Notes: a model not told the origin generated them from the letters alone. A stretch of 64,000 nucleotides of DNA from JANQKX01 sp039028695 (GCA_039028695.1 JBCCHN010000006.1:19345-83344); one strand, 5' to 3'; counted from the first letter of the stretch, positions 8,606 to 17,674 are shown. Translations and numbers: made by a program.

Positions 8606-9593
8606 TGTCATCCTTTCCTCTGTGACCAAGGCCTATGGTTCAAACGTTGCCATTGATTCCCTGAGTTTGGAAATCGAAGACGGTGCGTTTGTTGCTCTGC
8701 TCGGGCCTACGGGTGCTGGAAAAACCACGACGCTGCGTTTGATTTCAGGCCTAGAACGGCCTGATCAAGGAGCGATCCATATTGCCGGCCGGTCGGTCAT
8801 TGATGAATCACCGGCTCAACGTGATGTCGCGATGGTGTTTCAACAATATTCGCTCTACCCCCATATGACTGTCCGCGACAATCTCGCATTTCCCCTTCGT
8901 TCGCCTGTCCTCAAGACACCTGAGGAAGAGGTCGAACGAAAGATCAAAGAGGTGGCAGAGGTTCTTCACATCTCCGGGAAACTGGACAACAAGGCAACGG
9001 CCCTTTCGGGCGGCGAGATGCAGCGGGTATCCATTGGGCGTGCGCTGGTGCGTGAACCGGCAATATACCTTATGGACGAACCATTAAGTTCTCTTGATGC
9101 AAAACTGCGGGCAGAACTCCGCGTCGAGCTCAAGCGCATCCACGCGAACCTTGGTGCGACCTTACTCTATGTCACTCATGATCAGATAGAGGCCATGACC
9201 ATGGCGACGAGCATCGGAGTTCTGGATGACGGCAAGTTAGTCCAGTTCGGATCGCCCCGCGAAATTTACGAAGAACCAGTTAGCCTCTATGTGGCAGGGC
9301 GCCTGGGACTGCCTCGCTTAAATGCGCTTCCGGCAGATATCTTTGCCGGGGCGCCACCGGGTGCCAGGACCATCGGACTTCGGCCTGAGCACATTCACCA
9401 AGGTGACGGTAAAGCCACAACAGTTGCTCGCATAGAGCACCTCGGCGATCAAACACGCCTTCATCTATTGCTCGATGGCCATGAGGTCGTCACTTTGACT
9501 GATGGGCAAACCATGCATGAGCCGGGAGACACATTGCTCATTGAGCCCCGCAACGCCTTATATTTCGACGCCGCAGGTGACCGTATTCGCTAA
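8598..9593 (+). CDS. ABC transporter ATPase (MalK/UgpC family), second of two
   Basis: I take ATG 8598 (MADVILSSVTKAYG), which overlaps the end of the first ATPase gene; a longer frame from 8448 only reads through its neighbour. Motifs: Walker A GPTGAGKTTT, Q-loop MVFQQYSLYPHM, signature LSGGEMQRVSIGRA, Walker B IYLMDEPLSSLD, switch histidine THDQIEAM. The TOBE-like tail is shorter than in the first ATPase. Both proteins keep intact catalytic motifs, so neither looks degenerate. The pair should power the two permeases of this operon. Confidence 0.92.
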   Translation: MADVILSSVTKAYGSNVAIDSLSLEIEDGAFVALLGPTGAGKTTTLRLISGLERPDQGAIHIAGRSVIDESPAQRDVAMVFQQYSLYPHMTVRDNLAFPLRSPVLKTPEEEVERKIKEVAEVLHISGKLDNKATALSGGEMQRVSIGRALVREPAIYLMDEPLSSLDAKLRAELRVELKRIHANLGATLLYVTHDQIEAMTMATSIGVLDDGKLVQFGSPREIYEEPVSLYVAGRLGLPRLNALPADIFAGAPPGARTIGLRPEHIHQGDGKATTVARIEHLGDQTRLHLLLDGHEVVTLTDGQTMHEPGDTLLIEPRNALYFDAAGDRIR

Positions 9594-9604
9594 GGAGGTA
9601 AGCT

Positions 9605-11224
9605 ATGAACCAATTTATTAATTCAAAGGAGACCTTGGTCACAGAAGCCATCGACGGCATGTTGCGGCACGGCGGTGGCAGGCTCGCGCGATTAGATGGT
9701 TACCCCCATATCAAGGTGGTCCTACGAAACGATTGGGACCGTTCGAAAGTTGCCTTGGTCTCAGGGGGCGGTTCGGGCCATGAACCAAGCCACGCCGGTT
9801 TCGTCGGTCAGGGGATGTTGACAGCCGCGGTGTGCGGTGAGGTTTTTGCTTCGCCGTCGGTCGATGCAGTATTGGCCGGGATTTTAGCTGTCACCGGAAA
9901 AGCAGGTTGTTTGCTTATTGTGAAGAACTATACCGGCGACCGGCTCAACTTTGGTCTCGCGGCTGAACGGGCCCGTGCGTTTGGCTTAAATGTCAGTATG
10001 GTCATCGTGGATGACGATATTGCCTTGCCCGACCTGCCTCAGGCCCGTGGTGTCGCAGGTACGCTATTCGTGCACAAGATTTGCGGCGCACTCACCGATC
10101 AAGGCGCCGACTTGGAAACAGTGACCGAGGCCGCGAGGAAGATCATCAAGGGTGTGTCGTCAATCGGAATGTCATTGGATTCTTGCACCCTTCCTGGCAA
10201 TGAAAAGGATAATCGGATCCCTGACGGCAAAGCCGAGCTAGGGCTCGGCATTCATGGCGAACCCGGTGTGGAGCAAGTCGACTTTACAAGCGCTTCAGAA
10301 GCTATTGGAATGGTTGTAGAGCGCCTTTCGTCAACTATGGCGCCAGGTCCTCATGCTGCCCTGGTCAACAATTTGGGCAGTGCGACTCCTTTAGAGATGT
10401 CTGTTTTGGTTGAAGAGCTTTTGATGTCCCAAATCGGCGATCAAATTCGCTGGGTCATTGGTCCTTCACCGATGATGACATCGCTTGATATGCGCGGTTT
10501 CTCGATTTCGCTCCTTCCGGTTGGCAAGGCCGAAGAAACGTCTCTGATTGCGCCGGTTGAGTGCGAGCCATGGCCAGGTTGTCATGCGGTTGGCGGCATC
10601 GACGTGCTGCCTTTGCCTGATGGGCTAACGCCCATTGCGCCCCTGCCGTCCGCCCACCAGGATAATCGTGATTTTATCGAGAGTTGCTGCCGGCTTTTTA
10701 TTGACTCGGAGGCAGATCTTAACGCGCTTGATTTAAAATCAGGTGACGGCGATACCGGCACCACGTTGGCGACTGCGGCACGCGCCCTAATCGACGCACT
10801 AGATCGCCTGCCGCAAGCTGACATAACACAGCTTTATCGGGCCATCGGGCTTGAGCTCAGTCAAACTATGGGAGGATCATCCGGCGTTTTGCTGGCAATC
10901 TTTTTTGCGGCTGCAGGCGACGCGTCAGCCAGCGGCGAGGATACAATTGGTTCTCTGCGCGCAGGCCTTGACCGCATCATGGAAGTTGGTGGCGCCGGCC
11001 CAGGTGATCGCACAATGATCGACGCGCTTGCACCTGCATTGGATAGCCTAGGTGGCGGACTAGCTGTTGCGGCCAAAGTGGCCCGCGATGGCGCCAATGC
11101 AACTGCGTCAATCGAGCGAGCCCGCGCCGGTCGCGCCAGTTACATCTCCTCCGCCAACCTGGTGGGGCACAACGACCCGGGTGCTGAAGCGGTTGCACGG
11201 TTGTTCGAGCATCTTTCAAGTTAG
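9605..11224 (+). CDS. Dihydroxyacetone kinase-type enzyme, fused DhaK-DhaL
   Basis: The 539-residue protein is a single-chain ATP-dependent kinase. The DhaK domain (residues ~10-320) carries the substrate-binding GGGSGHEPSHAG loop and a histidine at residue 217 in GIHGEPG, the position that binds the ketone covalently in this family. The DhaL domain (~360-535) has GDGDTGTT, GGSSG and PGDRTMIDAL, the ADP-magnesium binding motifs. A strong TAAGGAGG ribosome site lies before ATG. As the last gene of the importer operon it probably phosphorylates the imported compound or its product: dihydroxyacetone, or a ketotetrose such as erythrulose, since related kinases act on those. It is slightly short for the fused family but complete. 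Confidence 0.9.
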   Translation: MNQFINSKETLVTEAIDGMLRHGGGRLARLDGYPHIKVVLRNDWDRSKVALVSGGGSGHEPSHAGFVGQGMLTAAVCGEVFASPSVDAVLAGILAVTGKAGCLLIVKNYTGDRLNFGLAAERARAFGLNVSMVIVDDDIALPDLPQARGVAGTLFVHKICGALTDQGADLETVTEAARKIIKGVSSIGMSLDSCTLPGNEKDNRIPDGKAELGLGIHGEPGVEQVDFTSASEAIGMVVERLSSTMAPGPHAALVNNLGSATPLEMSVLVEELLMSQIGDQIRWVIGPSPMMTSLDMRGFSISLLPVGKAEETSLIAPVECEPWPGCHAVGGIDVLPLPDGLTPIAPLPSAHQDNRDFIESCCRLFIDSEADLNALDLKSGDGDTGTTLATAARALIDALDRLPQADITQLYRAIGLELSQTMGGSSGVLLAIFFAAAGDASASGEDTIGSLRAGLDRIMEVGGAGPGDRTMIDALAPALDSLGGGLAVAAKVARDGANATASIERARAGRASYISSANLVGHNDPGAEAVARLFEHLSS

Positions 11225-11718
11225 AAATTCGAAACAACTCTTGAGCTGTTGATTGAGGTCCGATTCACATGGTTTTTTGCACAGCTAGTCGATGGACCAA
11301 TGAGTCCCGCTAACTGTCACAACTCTGCCACTGCAATCTGCATTTGTTTATGGTCAAGCGATTTTTGAGCCGAGTAACGAGCCCTCATTTGCTACGGTTA
11401 GCGTACATCAATAAGGAAATCACAAAGATGGTTTTCTCTACAATGATCTGGCGACGGGTCTTTCTTGGACCTCGTCTGTAATGCGGGGCGGCTCCGCGCA
11501 AGCCATCACCAGGGGCTGGAAACATGCCTAGGGTTAACAGGCTCTGCTTCAATTTGACTTCTCGTTGATGGAGAATTCTAAATTTCCCGCTACTTGGGTA
11601 CTTTTGGCAAAAAGTGATCTGCATCCGTATCTGGGCTGCCTCTAGGTCGGCAACTCACCCGATACCATAATGTCTCGCTTGACTTCTGGCATGCCTGGTC
11701 TTGATCCTTAGCATTAAC
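11225..11718. other. Intergenic stretch without recognisable gene
   Basis: Nearly 500 bases follow the kinase operon. An imperfect inverted repeat just after the kinase stop (around 11233-11250) may be a weak terminator. A minus-strand open frame at 11385-11624 shows nothing I recognise. The stretch sits beside decayed genes and may itself be decayed. Confidence 0.4.
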
Positions 11719-12690
11719 TTATCCCGTTTTGGCAAAGGCTTTAGATTCTAGAAACCGATTGAGAACGTTGGTCGTTATTTGGGCCACTTGATTGTCAAAG
11801 TTGTTTTGGGGCAAGCTCCCGGCCCAAGCGATAGAGCCGGTGGAGAAAACCGCTGGCGAAAAGCAAAATAGCTGTGGCGATCGCATTAAATTGGAAAGCC
11901 TGCCAGGCCATTTCCTCTTGATGGGTTGCGATATCCTGCAGGTCAATCGCGACCAGGTCTTCAACATGTATCATGAGATTGATTTTATCGATGATCGACT
12001 GCAACCAATACCCTGCTGTGGTTCCTTCGAGGTTGGCAGTCTCGAGAGAGGCAAGAGCGATCTCGCGCAATCTTGCGACTTCCTTACTTTCAGGGCCGCC
12101 CATGGTTTGCTGGTAGGTTTCTGCGATGTAGGGACTGGCGTGACGCAGGAAAAATCAAAAAAGAGGTCTTGCTCACCGATCAGCCGGATAAACTATTGTA
12201 TACAATGGGGTTGAACTCACCGGCCCCAAATCCAGCGGCGCCCATGGCGCGCTCTAGCCCAGCCTGCTCTTTACCTTATAGAAAACTGATAAATACCAAG
12301 ACCTTCTTGCTGATGGTGTCATTGGTGCTGGTAAGCTCCGTTGCCTCAATGATCTCCAGCAGGCTTACAATCGTCCCGGTATAATACTTGGCCATCTGAG
12401 GCACGGTGAAGTCGAAGCTATCAACCGCGATTCTGGATTGTCCCAGTAGCTCCAACTTAGCGGTCGCCTCTTTGGGTGTTGTCATCTATGGACAGCTCTC
12501 GGATTTCAAGTGGTTTTGATGGGTAGGTGCAGATAGGCTTTGCAGTCATCTACCCGGCCTTTTAATGCGGCGCTTGATTGGCTGCGGGTCCTGATGAAAT
12601 CCGAGGATCGACGCCCAGTCAGTCTAGCGAGCTGAAAGCTCTGACAGCACCTCGGGTTTGGCAGTTCCAGGTTGCCCTGGTTTGCCATCA
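11719..12690 (-). pseudogene. Broken NIT-domain membrane sensor gene
   Basis: Reading the minus strand and joining frames gives a nitrate/nitrite-sensing (NIT) domain. One piece (12485 downward) reads FDFTVPQMAKYYTGTI..LLEIIEATE. After an in-frame TAA at about 12276 it continues with GKEQAGLERAMGAAGFG, the hallmark KE-x-x-GLERA motif. After a frame change it continues in the 12103-11795 frame with an amphipathic helix and one transmembrane segment (IATAILLFASGFLH). The tail after about 11800 probably continues in yet another frame to 11719. There are therefore at least one premature stop and two frameshifts. Intact homologues are receptors or signalling proteins sensing nitrate/nitrite from the periplasm. 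The 5' limit near 12690 is uncertain. Confidence 0.65.
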
Positions 12691-12731
12691 CGTCATCGTC
12701 ACCAATGCAATAGGGTTCCTTTCGCCTGCCG

Positions 12732-13010
12732 TTATGCGATATTTACCGCTCGGCTTTGGAAGGTTTCGCCTCGGTTTAGCATGGCCCACACGACCCGGGC
12801 CGTCTTGTTGGCCATGGCCACGAGTACGACATTAGTGGGTCGACGCGCGAGGAGCGCCTCCTGCCAAACCAATCAGACCAAACCAATCAGACAAGGCGGC
12901 AAATCGGCAAAGAATGTAAGAACCTGTCCACGACGGATCTTCTCGCGCACCACCGGTCTAATAGTTCGGTCTGACCCATGAAGCTGAAACGCTGACTTTT
13001 CTAGATCCAA
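12732..13010 (-). pseudogene. IS110-family transposase remnant, internally deleted
   Basis: The minus strand encodes an N-terminal piece (LDLEKSAFQLHG, then RRGQVLTFFADLPPCLIGL) and, directly joined, a C-terminal piece (ALLARRPTNVVLVAMANKTARVVWAML, ending at TAA 12734-12732). Both match the two ends of IS110/IS1111-type DEDD transposases; the whole middle, including most catalytic residues, is missing. The junction carries two tandem copies of a 14-base unit (12864-12877 and 12878-12891). The remnant abuts an integrase fragment at about 13010, so it probably landed in or next to that gene. Confidence 0.7.
12864..12891. repeat. 14-base tandem duplication at IS deletion junction
   Basis: CCAAACCAATCAGA occurs twice in direct succession exactly where the N- and C-terminal halves of the IS110-type transposase remnant meet. 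It marks the site of the internal deletion. Confidence 0.75.
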
Positions 13011-13299
13011 CCGAACGGCCGTTTCTGGATTCTCGGCTGCTAAAAGGCGATGTGACGCAATTTCAGGAATCGAAGATTGGCGGCTCCACGATCTGCGGCG
13101 CACCATAGCGTCGAATATGGCGCGGCTTAGAGTTGATCCCTGGGTGGTGGAAAAGGTTTTGAACCACGCGACGGGTCAAGTTAGCGGCGTGGCTGGTGTC
13201 TACAACAGGCATGGATACCTGGACGAAAAGCGCGCTGCTTTGAACAGTCGGTCCAACAAATTGGTCGAAATTCTTTCGGATGAAATTTCCAATCGGTAG
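13010..13299 (+). pseudogene. Tyrosine-recombinase (integrase) C-terminal fragment
   Basis: The plus-strand frame reads SGFSAAKRRCD, then WRLHDLRRTIASNMARLRVDP, then VVEKVLNH and GVAGVYNRHGYLDEKRAAL. This is the C-terminal catalytic half of a phage-type integrase: the HxLRRT box with the second active-site arginine, the LNH histidine and the tyrosine nucleophile in GVYNRH. The N-terminal half and the first catalytic arginine are missing; the frame has no ATG before 13117 and abuts the IS110 remnant. It is a dead integrase, consistent with a decayed mobile element in this region. Confidence 0.75.
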
Positions 13300-13397
13300 T
13301 TGCCAATTGTTACATTGGATAGGTCCGCGTTTGGGACAAATCCTATCGTACTTGCTAGCTTGGTAGATAGGGAACTTTTAGCCAATAGCGAACTTCG

Positions 13398-14333
13398 TCA
13401 GTGAAATGGATCAACACCTGCGGCGGTATTGAGAAGCCATTCGCAAAACTCTGCGACCTCAGGTCTTTGCCTCGCGTCAGCCGTTGTTACTAGGTCAAAG
13501 CCGATATCTGTCTCAATTACAGCGTTCTTGAATGGACAGACGAGAAGTCCCTCATTCAGCGTATCCATCAGCGCGGGCCAGCCCGCAAGGATGATGCCTT
13601 GACCGGAAATCGCGGCTTGAACGGCGAGTCCATAGTCGCTGAACCTTTTTCCTTTTGTCGTATCAATATCCTTGATCCCTGCTGCTTTTACCCAGTTCTC
13701 CCACGAGAACCATCGCCGCGTCGCATCTGCCCAAGCCATGTGGGACGTATCCCAATGTATGAGAGGCATCCTTGCCAGCTGTTGCCGCGACCGGAGGCCA
13801 GGGGGCCCCAGCGCCAATGTTGGGCTGCACGCTGGAAAGACCAAGTCCTCAAACAACCGATCTGAAATCAGGTCGTTGTCTCGTTCGACGCCATATCGAA
13901 TGGCGACATCAACATCAGATCGCCTCATATCAAAGACCTTCTGTGAGGCATCAACAAGGACATCGATGTCCGGATTGTTTGCCAGGAAAGCGTTTAATCT
14001 TGGAGATAACCAGGTCGTCGCCAAAGAGGCTTCAACAGAGACGATCAAACGCTTATTCGTGTGATAAGAACGCATCTTCTGGACGGCTCCGGACAGATTC
14101 TGCATTCCGAGTTCCAGATCACTCTTGCCCGCAAGTCCCACTGGGGTTAGCGCCAATCCATGCCCTCGCCTTTCAACTAATCTTCTGCCGAGAGATTTCT
14201 CCAGCTTGGAGACCAGATGCTTCACGGCGCCCGGCGTCACCCGAAGTTCATCTGCGGCGGCGCTGTAGCTGAGACAGCGCGCGACCGCTTCAAAGGCGCG
14301 TAAAGCATTCAGGGAAGGCATCCATTGGCTCAT
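13398..14333 (-). CDS. LysR-family transcriptional regulator (GcvA-like)
   Basis: The 311-residue protein has an N-terminal winged helix-turn-helix (LNALRAFEAVARCLSYSAAADELRVTPGAVKHLVSKLE) and a LysR substrate-binding domain. The PSLNALRAFEAVAR start and the overall pattern are those of the GcvA/TrpI-like subgroup. It is divergent from the GcvT/DmdA-like gene pair, with 113 bases between start codons. A perfect ATC-N9-GAT palindrome at 14365-14379 lies in that space. It therefore likely controls its own gene and the demethylase operon in response to the methylated substrate or a product. Confidence 0.9.
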   Translation of the reverse strand: MSQWMPSLNALRAFEAVARCLSYSAAADELRVTPGAVKHLVSKLEKSLGRRLVERRGHGLALTPVGLAGKSDLELGMQNLSGAVQKMRSYHTNKRLIVSVEASLATTWLSPRLNAFLANNPDIDVLVDASQKVFDMRRSDVDVAIRYGVERDNDLISDRLFEDLVFPACSPTLALGPPGLRSRQQLARMPLIHWDTSHMAWADATRRWFSWENWVKAAGIKDIDTTKGKRFSDYGLAVQAAISGQGIILAGWPALMDTLNEGLLVCPFKNAVIETDIGFDLVTTADARQRPEVAEFCEWLLNTAAGVDPFH

Positions 14334-14364
14334 GAAGTTGAGTTTTTCTCAAAACAAACCGCAG

Positions 14365-14379
14365 ATCAAATGATTTGAT
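14365..14379. promoter_or_regulatory. LysR-type operator (ATC-N9-GAT)
   Basis: ATCAAAT-G-ATTTGAT is a perfect 7+7 palindrome with one central base. It contains the T-N11-A/ATC-N9-GAT core bound by LysR regulators and lies between the divergent LysR gene and the GcvT-family operon, 32 bases before the LysR start and 68 before the other. Confidence 0.6.
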
Positions 14380-14446
14380 GAAACCGACACTCCGAAGCTA
14401 CTCAGGTCTAGCAGTTCAAACATTTGCTAGAAGGGAGTGACGGGAG

Positions 14447-15640
14447 ATGAGGTCAAGTGATGGCGAGACGAGAGATTTAGTCACTTCGAGGCCGGGTGCC
14501 GGTTGGGACTTCTCCCTGACGCGCCATCCTTTTCATGATCACGAAAAGCCGTTGGGGCCTCACTATTGCGTCTATAACAGGCGTCTTATGGCGGTCTATT
14601 TTGACCATCGGTCTGTCGAGGACGGTTATTGGACATTCCGGCAAGCCGTTGGCTTGCAACATACGGGAGAATACGTTCTTGAATTCAAAGGTCCAGATGC
14701 GGAAAGGCTTTTGAACCATCTCTTCACGCGTGATGTCTCGAAGCTCAAGGTCGACCGCTGCGGCTACGGACTGGCTTGTTTCGAAGATGGAGGATTGCTG
14801 GTCGACGGCATTCTCATCCGTCTCGCCTCGGACCGCTTCTGGTATGTCCAGGCCGACGGCGACTTCTATGGTTGGGCGCGGGCCCATGCGATTGGCATGG
14901 ATGTAGAAATCTCTGATCCCGACGTTTTTGTGTCTCAGGTGCAAGGGCCAAACTCTCTAAAGTTCTTGGATGCGGTCAGTGCGACGGGTCTGCCTGACAG
15001 ATTTGCTTATTACGGTGTCGCGCGGGTCGACTTGGGCGGTCAGACCTTTGTCATCACCCGGACCGGGTTTACCAATGAACTGGGGTGGGAAATCTATACG
15101 GAACCTCACCACGACGCAGACGCGCTCTGGGCGCACCTAAAAAAACATGGTGATCTCTTTGGGCTAGATATGGTGCCAGTAGACGCATCCAACCCCCGCC
15201 GGATTGAAGCCGGAATTTTGAATGCCGGTTCGGACTTTAATTCCTTCACGACGCCTTGTGACGTGGGGCTTGGGCATCTTATTGATGAGAGCAAAAGAGA
15301 CTTCCTTGGTAAGTCGGCCTTGGCCAATGCCTCGCGTCAGCGTCGTTCTTTCGGTGTGAAATGCGAAACCGGGGAGATGGCCATATCGGGTCCGGTACGA
15401 CAGGGTGGAAAGGATGTCGGCGTGGTTACAGCAGCCGCTATTTCCCCATTCCTTAGGCACAGCATAGGCTTTGCCCTCTTGAACGAGGCCGGCCTCGGGC
15501 CTGGGGCCAAGGTACAGGTGGGCTGCCGGGATGGTTCCTTTCGGGAAGCAGAACTCGTCGAACCCCCCTTTTACGATAAGGAACGCCTAATTCCTCGAGG
15601 CAGACTTGTCGACGTTCCAGAACGCGCTGATACCCTCTGA
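14447..15640 (+). CDS. GcvT-family folate-dependent aminomethyltransferase-like protein
   Basis: The 397-residue protein has the GcvT fold: an N-terminal VEDGYWTFRQAVGLQ..VLEFKGPDAERLLNHLFTRD segment, a central QVQGPNS and TRTGFTNELGWEIY motif for folate and substrate binding, and a C-terminal GcvT_C barrel. Members of this family move a methyl or methylene group from an amine or sulfonium compound to tetrahydrofolate. It precedes a DmdA-like gene by 16 bases, so the two are cotranscribed. The substrate is unknown. It lacks any partner glycine-cleavage genes nearby, so it is not the T-protein itself. Confidence 0.85.
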   Translation: MRSSDGETRDLVTSRPGAGWDFSLTRHPFHDHEKPLGPHYCVYNRRLMAVYFDHRSVEDGYWTFRQAVGLQHTGEYVLEFKGPDAERLLNHLFTRDVSKLKVDRCGYGLACFEDGGLLVDGILIRLASDRFWYVQADGDFYGWARAHAIGMDVEISDPDVFVSQVQGPNSLKFLDAVSATGLPDRFAYYGVARVDLGGQTFVITRTGFTNELGWEIYTEPHHDADALWAHLKKHGDLFGLDMVPVDASNPRRIEAGILNAGSDFNSFTTPCDVGLGHLIDESKRDFLGKSALANASRQRRSFGVKCETGEMAISGPVRQGGKDVGVVTAAAISPFLRHSIGFALLNEAGLGPGAKVQVGCRDGSFREAELVEPPFYDKERLIPRGRLVDVPERADTL

Positions 15641-15655
15641 GAAAGGCCTGCAAAA

Positions 15656-16762
15656 ATGGTACCCATTGTTGCCGCGGGACGGCTTCGCAAGTCTCCCTTC
15701 CATCAATCAACCATCGATGAGGGTGCGGAATCCATGCTGACCTATAATCGGATGTTGATCCCGCGAGGATACGGCGACCGGGAGGCGGAGTACTGGCGCT
15801 TGATCAACGGCGTTACCATGTGGGATGTCGCTGTCCAACGCCAGGTACAATTGAAGGGACCGGATGCGGCTAGTCTTGCCCAGATACTCGCAACGCGTGA
15901 TCTGTCAGGCCAGGTCGTCGGCCAAGGAAAGTACGTTGCGCTCTGTGACCATTGGGGCACTCTGATCAATGATCCAATCGTGCTGAAGATTGACGAGGAC
16001 TGTTACTGGCTATCGATCGGCAACTCGGACATTTGGTTCTGGGCCCGATGTGTGGCCGGTGAACGGGGCTTGGATGTGGCGGTTAGCGAACCAGACGTTT
16101 CACCGCTGGCTGTTCAAGGACCCAAGGCCGACGACGTGGTTGCGTCGCTGTTTGGCGATTGGGTTCGTAGTTTGAAGTACTTCTGGTTCGGTGATGCGGA
16201 GATTGAGGGCATCCCCCTAAAGGTCGCGCGGTCTGGTTGGTCCAAGCAGGGCGGTTTCGAACTTTACCTGATGGATGGATCAAAAGGGGACCGCCTTTGG
16301 CAAATCGTAAAGGAAGCCGGAAGACCTTTTGATATCGGGCCTGGGTACCCCAACCCTTCGGAACGTACGGAAAGCGGACTTCTGAACTATGGGACTGACA
16401 CCGACGAGGGGACGAACCCCTTTGAAGTCCGTATGGAAAAGTTTGTCGACCTTCATGTGGATGACAACGTGATCGGTATAAAGGCCCTGCGCCGGATCAA
16501 GCAGGAAGGCGTCAAGCGGCATCAGTTGGGCATCATCTTGGATGGGCCCGAGGAAAATGAAGATCAATCGATTTGGCTCGACATCGAAAAGAATGGCGCT
16601 GTCGTCGGCCATATGACGCATAAAGCCTGGTCGTATCGATTGCAGCGAATGATCGGCTTCGCATTGATCTCGGTCGAAGCTTCTCCCGGTGACACTGTCT
16701 TTGTCAATGACGCTCATCGCCGGATCGGTGGGACGCTTGTGCACCTGCCCTTCAAGGTTTGA
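15656..16762 (+). CDS. DmdA-like demethylase (dimethylsulfoniopropionate demethylase family)
   Basis: At 368 residues it matches the usual length of DmdA. It shows the family's RLRKSPFH N-terminus, YNRMLIP, WDVAVQRQVQLKGPDA, RDLSG, INDPIVLKI, DVSPLAVQGPKADD and RSGWSKQGGFELY. DmdA moves a methyl group from DMSP to tetrahydrofolate, giving methylmercaptopropionate. Close relatives act on other methylated compounds, so the true substrate is not certain; no dmdBCD genes are present in the window. It follows another GcvT-family gene and is followed by a DMT exporter gene. The start ATG fits the DmdA N-terminus. Confidence 0.75.
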   Translation: MVPIVAAGRLRKSPFHQSTIDEGAESMLTYNRMLIPRGYGDREAEYWRLINGVTMWDVAVQRQVQLKGPDAASLAQILATRDLSGQVVGQGKYVALCDHWGTLINDPIVLKIDEDCYWLSIGNSDIWFWARCVAGERGLDVAVSEPDVSPLAVQGPKADDVVASLFGDWVRSLKYFWFGDAEIEGIPLKVARSGWSKQGGFELYLMDGSKGDRLWQIVKEAGRPFDIGPGYPNPSERTESGLLNYGTDTDEGTNPFEVRMEKFVDLHVDDNVIGIKALRRIKQEGVKRHQLGIILDGPEENEDQSIWLDIEKNGAVVGHMTHKAWSYRLQRMIGFALISVEASPGDTVFVNDAHRRIGGTLVHLPFKV

Positions 16763-16822
16763 TGCTGGGCAAAATCCCGTCGTCGAGGTCTGATCAAGGA
16801 GAGTGAGCTGGCAAAGATCGAC

Positions 16823-17674
16823 GTGTTTTTAGCCGTGCTGATCGCCATGGCTTGGGGCTTCAGCTTCGTAATGATTTCTATCGGGATCGAATCCATCCCC
16901 CCGCTGTTGCTGTCCGCTATTCGCTTCACGTTGGTTGCAATTCCAGCAGTGTTCTTCCTACCGCCACCTAGGATCAGTTGGCGTGCCGTCGTTGCCTTTG
17001 GATTTGTACTCGGGGTTTTGAAGTTCTCGTTCTTGTTCGTGGGAATGGACGTTGGCATGTCAGCTGGTCTTGCCTCCTTGATCATCCAATCGCAAGCGTT
17101 CTTCACGTTGATCCTGGCTGCGTTGCTGTTGAGACGGAAACCGTTGCGCCGTCAGCTTTGCGGGGTGGTGGTGGCATTCATCGGTATCGGCTTAGTCGCT
17201 ACAACAGTAGACGCCAGCTCAACGCCCGCTGGTTTTACATTAGTCCTGCTCGCAGCCGTCGCCTGGGCATTTGCAAACATCATTCTGGACGAGGCTGGTG
17301 ATGCTCAGATGCTGAACCTGGTCGTCTGGATGTCATTGGTACCACCGGTCCCGCTATTCATGCTATCGCTGTATGTGGAAGGTGCTGACGCAGCCCTGAA
17401 GGTGATCGAGTCGGTAGAATGGTCGGCGATTGCCGCGGTCATTTACATTACTTACATCGGAACGACATTGGGCTTTGCCGGGTGGGGACGACTGATCGCA
17501 AAATATGGTGCTGATCGTATCGCGCCCTTCGCGCTATTGATCCCGGTCTTCGGGATGGCGAGTTCCGCTTTCGTGTTAGGCGAGAGTTTTGGACTAACGC
17601 GTACCTGTGGTGCGTTGCTCGTCCTTGGCGGTTTGGTCCTCACGGTTTGGTCCAAGCGACCTTCCACCCGTTGA
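16823..17674 (+). CDS. EamA/DMT-family transporter
   Basis: About 283 residues form ten hydrophobic segments in two EamA repeats, with a first helix AVLIAMAWGFSFVMISIG and a second repeat starting at GFTLVLLAAVAWAFANIIL. These inner-membrane proteins export amino acids and other small metabolites. No ATG is available at the right place; GTG 16823 is assumed, though an upstream CTG at 16808 is possible. It lies 60 bases after the DmdA-like gene and may export a product or analogue of the demethylation pathway; this is inferred. Confidence 0.85.
   Translation: MFLAVLIAMAWGFSFVMISIGIESIPPLLLSAIRFTLVAIPAVFFLPPPRISWRAVVAFGFVLGVLKFSFLFVGMDVGMSAGLASLIIQSQAFFTLILAALLLRRKPLRRQLCGVVVAFIGIGLVATTVDASSTPAGFTLVLLAAVAWAFANIILDEAGDAQMLNLVVWMSLVPPVPLFMLSLYVEGADAALKVIESVEWSAIAAVIYITYIGTTLGFAGWGRLIAKYGADRIAPFALLIPVFGMASSAFVLGESFGLTRTCGALLVLGGLVLTVWSKRPSTR

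Noticed and set aside
15656..16762. Firm naming of the DmdA-like gene as dmdA
   Set aside because: Close non-DMSP relatives share the motifs seen, and no dmdB/C/D genes are in the window.
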